Shown here: positions 1-6,229 of the stretch, piece after piece
How the letters are laid out: the number at the start of each line of letters is the position of its first letter
Numbering within the stretch: position 1 is the first letter of the stretch
Source: Lachnospiraceae bacterium
GTDB lineage: Bacteria; Bacillota; Clostridia; Lachnospirales; Lachnospiraceae
NCBI GenBank assembly: GCA_015057205.1
Contig: SVEW01000033.1
Location: 1 to 18,648, forward strand
Direction: 5' to 3'
Length of the DNA stretch: 18,648 nt
Program-made: the position numbers and the translations under genes
Notes under the pieces: model-generated
Told to the model about the DNA's origin: nothing
Database searches by the model: none
The model's input: only the letters and a program-made list of their open reading frames with translations

Positions 1-65
1 CCTGAGCCGTAATATGGCATGTCTAGTGCCGCATGCAATAACATGGACTTTGCCTATATATTAAA

Positions 66-90
66 GGAGCTGTCTTAATGCGACAGCTCC
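66..90 (-). terminator. Rho-independent terminator of the secreted CxxC protein gene
   Basis: A perfect 9-bp inverted repeat (GGAGCTGTC at 66-74, GACAGCTCC at 82-90) with a 7-base loop begins 20 bases past the stop codon of the gene at 110-1330. Read on the minus strand, the stem is preceded by an A-run and followed by CTTTAATATA. The U-tract is modest, but placement and GC-rich stem fit an intrinsic terminator. No gene is visible in bases 1-60 beyond it. Confidence 0.75.
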
Positions 91-109
91 ACTTTTCCAG
101 ACGATTACC

Positions 110-1330
110 TTATACCTTGATGGTCTTTTTAATTGTCCGCTTGATTCCATTTTTATTATAAATATCAATCTCAATCTTGGCTTTTCGATCACTGCTCGTA
201 AACCACATCTCATACGTTCCGCTTGTCTTTTTCGTGGTCCAAACCGTCTTTGCAGTGGTTCCACTTCCGGTTTTTTGACGAATTATATATAAATATCCAT
301 CCCTTGGTGGCTTGTAGCTTATGGCTACCTTACAGATCTTAAAGGATCCGTTTGTAGTCTTAGGCGGAACCCAATTTCCATGACTATCAAAATGGCCATT
401 AAGAACAAAGGTCATACTCTTGCTTTTCTTGCTCTTCACCTTTATCTTTAAATTTGACGGTTTTCCCGGTTTTTTATCGGTCCACTTGCACACAGAACAT
501 GAATGTTTTCCGGTATGGTTCTCTCCCTTTTCGGTCTTCTTAAATCCACACACCTTACATTTGTAGGTAGCATTGTGATACTTTGCTGCATTTTCCGGAT
601 TAATCGTATAAAACTCCGGTGATGCCTTCAATACCTCAAAGTCACATTTTTGCGACTGTGTCTCTCCACAAACGGAACACTCCCGTGTGTGATAACCGCT
701 GTTGTTATTATTTTTATAATCACCAAATGTATGCTCCTCTGTAACTTCCCAACAATGAGCACAGTCCTTGCACTGATAGCTCATGGTGTGCATTGTTTCT
801 GTAGAGTCAATGCGACCAATCTCTTTATAGTTCGTGCTGCCGCACTTTTCACACTGTTTACCGGCCTTGGACGGATCTAACACTACCGCCGTAGGAATAG
901 TCACATCCATTGCCATGCCAAGACAGTCTGCATCACTTTTCAATCCACCGCTTACGGCATAGCATCCGGCCTTTATCTTCTCTCCGGCCTTTACCGTTGT
1001 CTTTAAAGTATAGTAATAATAACTTCCGCTGGAAGTATGACTCATACTGCCCTTTGCAGCCTCATCATGAATAAGGCTTCCGTCTTCCCGCACAATAAAG
1101 AAGTCGAAACTATTCGCACCGGAACCATTGCTAAATTTGATATACGCCGTTATAGAAACACCGTTCCCTTCTTCCTTGTATTTATAGGATTCCAAGATAT
1201 TTCCTGCAGGCTGATTCCAAAACTCTTCCTCTTCTTTAACCAGTTTTGCCGTTGTATCCAAAGGCATCCATACCAATACACAACATACACTAAGCAACAA
1301 TGCCATTAGGATTTTTGTTATTCGTTTCAT
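110..1330 (-). CDS. Secreted cysteine-rich protein with repeated CxxC units, function unknown
   Basis: I do not recognise the family. The 406-residue product starts with a signal peptide (MKRITK, then a hydrophobic stretch at about 7-22), with possible cleavage after TTA at 26-28, so it is probably exported. Residues 35-150 look beta-rich (IKFSNGSG, YYYYTLKTTV). Residues 160-281 hold five CxxC pairs (160/163, 187/190, 218/221, 258/261, 278/281), extra Cys at 193 and 229, and nearby His such as HTFGDY (200) and YHTRECSVCG (213-222). This resembles HxxG...CSVCG units repeated in many Firmicutes surface proteins, probably zinc-binding. Residues 290-406 form a Lys-rich, beta-strand-rich tail, perhaps an Ig or fibronectin-like fold. 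No LPxTG anchor or other membrane helix is seen. The start follows TTAAGGAGG 10 bases upstream. It appears monocistronic, with its own candidate promoter and terminator. Extracellular adhesion or matrix roles are speculation. Confidence 0.8.
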   Translation of the reverse strand: MKRITKILMALLLSVCCVLVWMPLDTTAKLVKEEEEFWNQPAGNILESYKYKEEGNGVSITAYIKFSNGSGANSFDFFIVREDGSLIHDEAAKGSMSHTSSGSYYYYTLKTTVKAGEKIKAGCYAVSGGLKSDADCLGMAMDVTIPTAVVLDPSKAGKQCEKCGSTNYKEIGRIDSTETMHTMSYQCKDCAHCWEVTEEHTFGDYKNNNNSGYHTRECSVCGETQSQKCDFEVLKASPEFYTINPENAAKYHNATYKCKVCGFKKTEKGENHTGKHSCSVCKWTDKKPGKPSNLKIKVKSKKSKSMTFVLNGHFDSHGNWVPPKTTNGSFKICKVAISYKPPRDGYLYIIRQKTGSGTTAKTVWTTKKTSGTYEMWFTSSDRKAKIEIDIYNKNGIKRTIKKTIKV

Positions 1331-1367
1331 CCTCGCATCTCCTCCTTAAATAATAAAAAATAGGTAA

Positions 1368-1411
1368 TTGCGAAACCCTTATGTCACGAACGTGGCATAG
1401 CAGTTTCGCAA
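1368..1411 (-). promoter_or_regulatory. Long hairpin in the 5' leader of the secreted protein gene
   Basis: A 44-base near-palindrome is centred at 1389/1390. The outer arms TTGCGAAAC (1368-1376) and GTTTCGCAA (1403-1411) pair perfectly. A 3x3 internal loop separates them from inner arms TATGTCACG (1380-1388) and CGTGGCATA (1391-1399), which pair with one mismatch. On the minus strand the stem is followed 7 bases later by a T-rich stretch, then the AAGGAGG ribosome binding site. It could act as a leader attenuator, an mRNA-stabilising hairpin or a DNA operator; which one is not decided by the sequence. Confidence 0.55.
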
Positions 1412-1435
1412 ATAGCAATAATAAAAAACCCCTAG

Positions 1436-1462
1436 ATTATAAATCGACTACTATAGTGTCAG
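1436..1462 (-). promoter_or_regulatory. Candidate sigma-A promoter for the secreted protein gene
   Basis: On the minus strand, CTGACA (1462-1457) is followed after 15 bases by a perfect TATAAT (1441-1436). The -10 is strong but the spacer is short, so the -35 assignment is uncertain. It would give a leader of about 100 bases containing the hairpin at 1368-1411. The rest of the 287-base gap between the two coding regions is AT-rich with no ORF of note. Confidence 0.4.
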
Positions 1463-1569
1463 TAGATTTTAACAAAGTATTGTTACGAATCGGTTACATA
1501 ATTCATATATTTTGAACTTTTATTTTATCTTTTCTAAATTCATATCCAAACGCACACTATAAATCAAAA

Positions 1570-1607
1570 AGCGATTGTTCTGACAATCAACTTATCAAAC
1601 AATCGCT
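1570..1607. terminator. Bidirectional intrinsic terminator after the signal peptidase gene
   Basis: Perfect 10-bp arms AGCGATTGTT (1570-1579) and AACAATCGCT (1598-1607) enclose an 18-base loop. The plus side continues CTTTTTTA and the minus side TTTTTGATTT, so the structure can terminate in both directions. It lies 11 bases beyond the stop of the minus-strand gene at 1618 and closes the long minus-strand gene run. Confidence 0.85.
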
Positions 1608-1617
1608 CTTTTTTATA

Positions 1618-2121
1618 TTATGCTTCTTCTTTTTTGTCATCCAATAGTAGCGGTATCGCATACAGTAATATTACAATAACCACGCAACCTGTACAGGCAA
1701 GAATGCCTTTTGTTGTCCGGATATTGGCGGATACATAACCGATATAGGGAATGGTGAAAACCGCTTTCCCAATTAAACGGTTAAATGGAATTGGCTCAAT
1801 ATCTACTGCGTTATTGGCATCTCCCTTGGTAATAAACTGCTGTTTATCCTTATCGACCTTAACAACTCTATGGGTTGCAATTTCGCCACTTGCCAAATGA
1901 AATGCAATTGGATCTTTTTCCTTAATTTCACCAGCGTCCACTTTCTTATCGATATAAACAACTGCACCCACATGATAGGTTGGTTCCATACTTCCACTTA
2001 ACACTGTGAAAATATCAAATCCAATAAACCTTGGCAAAATCAACGCCACGCAGGTTGCAATCACAATGACAAATACCACCCCACTTAAAATATTACAAAT
2101 CTTACAAATCAATTTACGCAT
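1618..2121 (-). CDS. sipW: Signal peptidase I, SipW/ER type (S26B)
   Basis: This is a membrane-bound signal peptidase that cleaves signal peptides on the outer face of the membrane. With the ATG at 2121 the product is 167 residues. It has an N-terminal helix at about 9-31, then SGSMEP with the nucleophile Ser44, then ATHRVV with His84. In ER-type and SipW enzymes this His replaces the Lys of the usual bacterial Ser-Lys enzymes. TKGDANN (about 99-105) carries the conserved Asp, and a second helix (about 140-160) ends in a charged DDKKEEA tail. The start was chosen because AGAGAGGG lies 6 bases before it; a TTG seven codons upstream (2142) has no comparable site. It lies 26 bases after pyk with no terminator between them, so it may be the last gene of that transcript. 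SipW enzymes often serve TasA-like or pilin-like substrates, but none is recognisable here. The symbol reflects type, not proven orthology. Confidence 0.88.
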   Translation of the reverse strand: MRKLICKICNILSGVVFVIVIATCVALILPRFIGFDIFTVLSGSMEPTYHVGAVVYIDKKVDAGEIKEKDPIAFHLASGEIATHRVVKVDKDKQQFITKGDANNAVDIEPIPFNRLIGKAVFTIPYIGYVSANIRTTKGILACTGCVVIVILLYAIPLLLDDKKEEA

Positions 2122-2147
2122 GCTATTCCCTCTCTTGTACAATAATC

Positions 2148-3899
2148 CTATCTCTGTTCTACCGTCACAACGCCCTTCTTACTATCCAGGTTCACATAAG
2201 CACCGCTCTTCAAAATGGAAGTTGCGCTGGTTGAACCGGTCAAAACCGGAATGTCTAAGCTTAATCCCACAATTGCCGCATGGGAATGGTTTCCAAATGC
2301 CTCTACTACGATACCTGCTGCCTGTTTCAGGTAAGGCATCATTTCGTTTGTTGTCTCTTTGGTTACCAAAATATCACCGGCTTTAAAGTTCTTCTCCATC
2401 TCCTCTAGCGTTGATGCCACACAAAGATTTCCGGTAACACTCTTATTTCCAAGTCCTTTACCCGTCATCAAAATATGACCGGCAACATGTACCTTGATTA
2501 AGTTCGTCGTTCCGGAAACACCAAGTGGAACGCCTGCCGTGATAACAACCAAATCACCGGATTCCACAATGCCCTTCTTCATGGCCATATCAACTGATGC
2601 ATCAAACAAATCATCCACAGTATGATGCGCCTCTAATAAAAATGGACGTACCCCCCAGGAAAGATTCAACTGACGACACACCTTTTCTGTCACAGCAAAG
2701 CAAATGATTGGGCTGGACGGGCGGAACTTAGAAATCATACGAGCCGTCTGTCCGGATTGTGTTACCGTAACAATGGCTTTTGCACCAAGATCGATTGCTG
2801 TCATACAGGTCGCATGGGAAATTGCACTGGTAATATCCGGATTCACAATAGTCTCACGTTTCTTAAAACGAGATGCATAATCAATACTTTCTTCCGTAGC
2901 CAGGGCAATCTTCACCATGGTCTTTAACGCTTCTACCGGATAGGCACCTGCAGCCGTTTCACCGGACAACATAATCGCACTGGTTCCGTCAAAAATCGCA
3001 TTCGCCACGTCCGTGGTCTCCGCTCTGGTCGGTCGCGGATTCTTCATCATAGAATCCAACATCTGTGTTGCCGTAATAACCACTTTACCCGCCTGGTAAA
3101 CCTTGCGGATAATACTCTTCTGAATCAACGGAACTTCCTCAAACGGAATCTCCACACCCATGTCACCGCGGGCAACCATAATACCGTCTGTCACGCGAAT
3201 AATTTCATCAATGTTATTTACGCCTTGCATATTTTCAATCTTAGCAATGATGTTAATATTATCGCAGCCCTTTTCATCAAAAATCTTACGAATCTGCAAA
3301 ATATCATCTGCGCTACGAACAAAGGAAGCCGCAATAAAATCGAATCCTTCATCAATTGCAAACTCAATGTCCGAACGATCCTTCTCACTGATATACGGCA
3401 TGGACAACTCCACATTCGGCACGTTAACGCCTTTACGATTGGAAATCACACCATCGTTAAGCACCTTACAACGAATAGCCTCTTGTGTCACTTCCTCGAC
3501 TTCCATCTCAATCAAGCCGTCATCAATCAGAATTTTAGAACCTTTACTAACATCATTAATCAGTTCCGGATAAGAAATTGCTACTTTCGTAGAATCTCCT
3601 TCACATTCCTCCGCCATCAAAGAAAAGGTCTGTCCCTTCTTTAAAGTAACCTTACCTTCCTTAAAATCACGAATTCGAATCTCCGGTCCCTTGGTATCAA
3701 GAAGTGCAGCCACCGGTCTGTCATATTTCTCTCTTAACTCTTTCAGCTTCTCAAATCGTATCTTCTGCTCTGAATGCTCGCCATGCGAAAAATTAAAACG
3801 AGCCACATCCATACCTTCCTGAATCAATTGTTCTAACACGTTGTCTTTGTCCGTAGCAGGACCCAGGGTACATACAATCTTCGTCTTACGAATTTTCAC
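2148..3899 (-). CDS. pyk: Pyruvate kinase with C-terminal PEP-utilising-type domain
   Basis: This enzyme converts phosphoenolpyruvate and ADP to pyruvate and ATP, the last step of glycolysis, in the cytosol. The product is 583 residues, the length of Bacillus/Geobacillus-type enzymes with an extra C-terminal sequence. The N-terminal KIVCTLGPA, the ARFNFSHG substrate region (33-40), the signature IIAKIENMQG with catalytic Lys220 and metal ligand Glu222, ARGDMGVEI with Asp246, and LSGETAAG (311-318) are all present. The extra domain (about 485-583) resembles the mobile phosphohistidine domain of PEP synthase and EI, with NHSHAAIVG around His540. In DTKGPEIR (68-75), the Glu at the position that distinguishes K+-dependent enzymes is kept, so K+ dependence is expected. 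Translation begins at GTG (3899), preceded by AAGGAGG with a 5-base spacer; no ATG is suitable. The gene follows the small membrane protein gene by 14 bases. Confidence 0.97.
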   Translation of the reverse strand: MKIRKTKIVCTLGPATDKDNVLEQLIQEGMDVARFNFSHGEHSEQKIRFEKLKELREKYDRPVAALLDTKGPEIRIRDFKEGKVTLKKGQTFSLMAEECEGDSTKVAISYPELINDVSKGSKILIDDGLIEMEVEEVTQEAIRCKVLNDGVISNRKGVNVPNVELSMPYISEKDRSDIEFAIDEGFDFIAASFVRSADDILQIRKIFDEKGCDNINIIAKIENMQGVNNIDEIIRVTDGIMVARGDMGVEIPFEEVPLIQKSIIRKVYQAGKVVITATQMLDSMMKNPRPTRAETTDVANAIFDGTSAIMLSGETAAGAYPVEALKTMVKIALATEESIDYASRFKKRETIVNPDITSAISHATCMTAIDLGAKAIVTVTQSGQTARMISKFRPSSPIICFAVTEKVCRQLNLSWGVRPFLLEAHHTVDDLFDASVDMAMKKGIVESGDLVVITAGVPLGVSGTTNLIKVHVAGHILMTGKGLGNKSVTGNLCVASTLEEMEKNFKAGDILVTKETTNEMMPYLKQAAGIVVEAFGNHSHAAIVGLSLDIPVLTGSTSATSILKSGAYVNLDSKKGVVTVEQR

Positions 3900-3904
3900 A
3901 GTTA

Positions 3905-3911
3905 CCTCCTT
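3905..3911 (-). promoter_or_regulatory. Ribosome binding site setting the GTG start of pyk
   Basis: AAGGAGG on the minus strand, 5 bases before the GTG at 3899-3897. It supports GTG initiation, since no ATG occurs at the position where the family N-terminus (KIRKTKIVCTLGPA) begins. Confidence 0.85.
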
Positions 3912-3913
3912 AC

Positions 3914-4291
3914 CTAATCATGAAGGCCTTGTTCCTCCATGGTTGTATAAATAAAAAATTTCAAAAGTGCCAATAATAAAAATGCGATTCCAATGGCTCT
4001 GGTCACACGCATGACCGCTACCGAAACTGCCATTTTCCCCGGCAGCAAAATCAGCACAATGGCAAGTGCAAGAAACACCGGCAGTCGTAACAAACTACGC
4101 ATTGGCGGTCTTTTTTCGCCATATACCGCTGACAAAATCGCCTGATCCAAATACACGGCTCCACCAAGTATCATGGTAGCACCAATGTAATTCACCAACT
4201 CCCTCATTTCCGGCAAAAAAGCACTCACTACACTTAAGGCAATTCCGCCAAAAACACTTGCTAAACTAATAGAAATGATTTTCTTATCCAT
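3914..4291 (-). CDS. Small four-helix membrane protein, function unknown
   Basis: I do not recognise this family. The 125-residue product has about four hydrophobic helices: roughly 5-26, 33-54, 67-84 and 88-115. Short basic or charged links include YGEKRPPMRS (57-66) between the second and third helices. There is no signal peptide cleavage site, no cysteine and no catalytic motif. It starts 3 bases after the stop of the SurA/PrsA-like lipoprotein gene and ends 15 bases before the pyk start codon, so it is almost certainly co-transcribed and translationally coupled to the lipoprotein gene. That placement hints at a membrane role linked to the foldase, but this rests only on context. Base composition resembles its neighbours. 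Confidence 0.8.
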   Translation of the reverse strand: MDKKIISISLASVFGGIALSVVSAFLPEMRELVNYIGATMILGGAVYLDQAILSAVYGEKRPPMRSLLRLPVFLALAIVLILLPGKMAVSVAVMRVTRAIGIAFLLLALLKFFIYTTMEEQGLHD

Positions 4292-4294
4292 GTC

Positions 4295-5302
4295 CTACTC
4301 CCGTTTTAAATAGCCCAAATATTTCTCAAATACCGTAAAGAACTGGGATGTGGTACACTCCGTATCCTCCTGAAAGGTTACATCATCCCATACCTTTTCA
4401 TTCACATCGGAATTCTTTTCCTTACAGAAATTCTGATACACGTTATCAAACGCATCTTTCGCACGCTGTTTCAAAATAACTTCCTTATTCTGATTGGTAA
4501 GTTCCCGGTCAATCTTGGTAATTATTTTTACAAAATAGTATTTACCATTTTCCGAAACACAATCAGAAACGTCACCATCACTTAGTCCCATAAGTGCAAG
4601 ATACATCTGATTACTCATCTTCTGTCGGTACAGTGTAATTTCCTCAGTTGACTCTGTACTGTAATAGCTTGCCAGACTGTCAAATCCGGCCCCTTTTTCT
4701 AATTTCTTCGCAACGGTATTTGCAACCTTCTCCTCATTTACCACAATCTGCTTTACAACCATAACCCGAGCGTCATCATCACTGACTTCCTCATTCACGC
4801 CACCGGTTAAACCGGTGTACAACTTGGTCGCCAAAGCCATATCCGCATACACCTTTGCCACATCTTCTTCCGAAACCTCAAGCGCATCTTTATCTGCATC
4901 GGATAAGGATTTGTAATACACCTCGGCCGCCTTCTTAACAAGGCTCTCCTCTTTGGCTGTCAACGTAACTTTCTGCTCTTTTGCCAAAAGCACCATGGTT
5001 TTCATTTTTGCAAGGACCGACAACGTCGTCTCCTTGGTATGTGCTTCTAAACTTCTGTCTCCTTTACCTATTTTCCATATAGCCTTACCATAGGTATTGG
5101 CATACATATTCCGATAATTTAGTAAAAATAGTTTTGCCTCTGACAGACTAACGCTCTCATCACCGACTCTGCATACCGTAGAGTCACCAATACTTGTAGT
5201 CCAAATAATCTTAGCCGGAAAACTACATCCGGATACCATCGGTGTCAAAAGTGCTCCCGTCAGTGTAAGTACTGCCAGTCTCTTTCCTATTGTTCTTCTC
5301 AT
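4295..5302 (-). CDS. SurA/PrsA-like lipoprotein foldase, probably non-catalytic
   Basis: This 335-residue lipoprotein resembles PrsA/SurA extracytoplasmic folding factors. A basic N-terminus and hydrophobic stretch lead to the lipobox VSGC with acceptor Cys26. Residues 45-165 look like a helical SurA-type N-terminal domain (LSEAKLFLLNYRNMY, LAKMKTMVLLAKEQ). Residues about 180-265 align with the parvulin rotamase domain: VVKQIVVNEEKVANTVAKKL and GAGFDSLASYYSTES match the PrsA pattern of ILV..., FEDLA and YSTDSS. The histidine of the usual sHILV motif is replaced by Gln (VKQIVV), the later GYHIIK histidine by Tyr (KYYFVK), and the GGDLGW segment is absent. I therefore infer a chaperone without proline isomerase activity. 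Its start overlaps the previous stop by one base (TAATG), and the membrane protein gene follows after 3 bases. PrsA-class proteins help fold secreted proteins outside the membrane. Confidence 0.82.
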   Translation of the reverse strand: MRRTIGKRLAVLTLTGALLTPMVSGCSFPAKIIWTTSIGDSTVCRVGDESVSLSEAKLFLLNYRNMYANTYGKAIWKIGKGDRSLEAHTKETTLSVLAKMKTMVLLAKEQKVTLTAKEESLVKKAAEVYYKSLSDADKDALEVSEEDVAKVYADMALATKLYTGLTGGVNEEVSDDDARVMVVKQIVVNEEKVANTVAKKLEKGAGFDSLASYYSTESTEEITLYRQKMSNQMYLALMGLSDGDVSDCVSENGKYYFVKIITKIDRELTNQNKEVILKQRAKDAFDNVYQNFCKEKNSDVNEKVWDDVTFQEDTECTTSQFFTVFEKYLGYLKRE

Positions 5303-5565
5303 TATCCTTCTACCACCAGAAATCTTCCATCGGAAAGTGCAAACAATTCGCTCTGGGCCAGCAATTCCTCATCGCTCATGCCATAAGCATCCATGCCTGC
5401 CTCCTCTAAATAATCTCTAACATCCTGTAGGCTATCACACACACAAGCCATACAATCTGCAAGGAAGGCATCTGCTTCCTCCTTTGTCATAAATTCTTCC
5501 CGTCCAAGAAGTTGTTTCTGATTCGCCAAAAACACTTCCAGACATTCTTCTTCGTATTCATACAT
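5302..5565 (-). CDS. Small acidic protein, function unknown
   Basis: I do not recognise the family. The product is 87 residues from the second ATG. It is strongly acidic, with clusters such as YEYEEECLEVF near the start, KEEADAF and DVRDYLEEAGM, and it contains three Cys, two of them in MACVC. It has no signal peptide or hydrophobic helix, so it should be a cytosolic, mostly helical protein. The ATG at 5565 is preferred to the one at 5571 because the AAAGGAG site is 7 bases before the former but only 1 base before the latter. It lies 12 bases after maf and overlaps the foldase lipoprotein gene by one base, so it is probably made together with both. Base composition and codon use look like the flanking genes, and the reading frame is intact, so I call it real. 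Confidence 0.72.
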   Translation of the reverse strand: MYEYEEECLEVFLANQKQLLGREEFMTKEEADAFLADCMACVCDSLQDVRDYLEEAGMDAYGMSDEELLAQSELFALSDGRFLVVEG

Positions 5566-5572
5566 AGGCATA

Positions 5573-5579
5573 CTCCTTT
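5573..5579 (-). promoter_or_regulatory. Ribosome binding site deciding the start of the small acidic protein
   Basis: AAAGGAG on the minus strand overlaps the maf stop codon. It is 1 base from the ATG at 5571 but 7 bases from the ATG at 5565, which favours the downstream start. Overlap with the stop codon suggests coupled translation with maf. Confidence 0.65.
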
Positions 5580-6177
5580 AACGTTGGTACTCTCGCAATA
5601 GCTTCCCGATACGTCCCACCGGTAATCCCACTACGTTATTATAGTCCCCGGATATTCCCTTAATATATTGTGCAAAATATCCCTGAATTCCATACGCACC
5701 CGCCTTATCCATAGGTTCTTTCGTACGAATATAGTCCCGAATATCCTCTTCCGTCATGCTATAGAGATTTACCTGTGTTGTTTCGCAAAATGTCTCCATT
5801 TTCACACCACCGGTAGCCTTCACCTCAATAATGCACACTCCGGTATGCACCTGATGCCCTTTCCCTTGAATCATATGAAGCATGGAAAATGCTTCCTCTT
5901 CATCCTTCGGTTTCCCAAGGATCTTATTCTGATACGCTACCACCGTATCCGCTCCGATAAACCAGGTATCACCCTGGGGCAGTTTCCCTTCCCCAATGTA
6001 AGAAAGGTATACTTCCTGAGCCTTCTGGCTGGCAAGCAATTTCACTGCCTCCTCCGGAGACTCATTTCCAATTTTCTCTTCACCCTTTGCCGGGCATACT
6101 TCAAACTCTACGCCAATTTGCGTAAGCAGGTCTTTTCTTCGTGGCGACCCGCTGGCCAAAATAATATTTGGTTTCAT
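5578..6177 (-). CDS. maf: Maf family nucleoside triphosphate pyrophosphatase
   Basis: Maf proteins hydrolyse non-canonical or surplus nucleoside triphosphates (dTTP/UTP-type in the YhdE branch) to monophosphates, cleaning the nucleotide pool; Bacillus Maf also affects septum formation. The 199-residue length is typical. Visible motifs are ILASGSPRRKDLL (6-18) for phosphate binding, IGADTVV (74-80) with the catalytic Asp77, LGKPKDEEEAFSML (87-100), VHTGV (110-114), KAGAYGIQG (158-166) and GDYNNVVGLPV (177-187). The last two favour the dTTP/UTP pyrophosphatase group. An AGGAGGT site precedes the ATG by 5 bases. A near-consensus promoter just upstream, inside the end of addA, probably drives this gene and those after it, although read-through from addA is also likely. 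Confidence 0.95.
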   Translation of the reverse strand: MKPNIILASGSPRRKDLLTQIGVEFEVCPAKGEEKIGNESPEEAVKLLASQKAQEVYLSYIGEGKLPQGDTWFIGADTVVAYQNKILGKPKDEEEAFSMLHMIQGKGHQVHTGVCIIEVKATGGVKMETFCETTQVNLYSMTEEDIRDYIRTKEPMDKAGAYGIQGYFAQYIKGISGDYNNVVGLPVGRIGKLLREYQR

Positions 6178-6200
6178 GTTACCTCCTAAATATTACTTTT

Positions 6201-6229
6201 ATTATAGGTTCAATTGAAGGCAACGTCAA
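6201..6229 (-). promoter_or_regulatory. Strong sigma-A promoter overlapping the 3' end of addA, driving maf
   Basis: On the minus strand, TTGACG (6229-6224), a 17-base spacer and TATAAT (6206-6201) form a promoter one base from consensus. The -35 and most of the spacer lie within the last codons of addA. The -10 lies in the gap, ending 24 bases before the maf ATG, so the leader would be short (about 17 bases), with AGGAGGT inside it. Confidence 0.7.

Noticed and set aside
1..60. GCATG/CATGC short palindromic pair near the window start
   Set aside because: Five-base arms in a 60-base edge region are expected by chance, and no neighbouring gene is visible to give context.
1279..1330. Lipobox in the signal peptide of the CxxC protein (LSVC around residues 13-16)
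   Set aside because: Val precedes the Cys rather than Gly, Ala or Ser, and the Cys lies in the middle of the hydrophobic core, so a type I signal peptide fits better.
110..1330. The CxxC protein as a TasA/camelysin-type SipW substrate
   Set aside because: It lacks the small, cysteine-poor TasA-type sequence and the typical SipW-type signal region, and a strong terminator separates the two genes.
1328..1342. Three-codon upstream frame (ATG CGA GGA TGA) overlapping the start of the CxxC protein gene
   Set aside because: The first ATG is only 2 bases from AGGAGG, whereas the second has workable spacing and a true signal peptide. A regulatory mini-frame is possible but unsupported.
3160..3644. 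Plus-strand open frames opposite pyk
   Set aside because: They overlap a clear pyruvate kinase with intact motifs, lack ribosome binding sites and show no family resemblance; they are antisense shadows.
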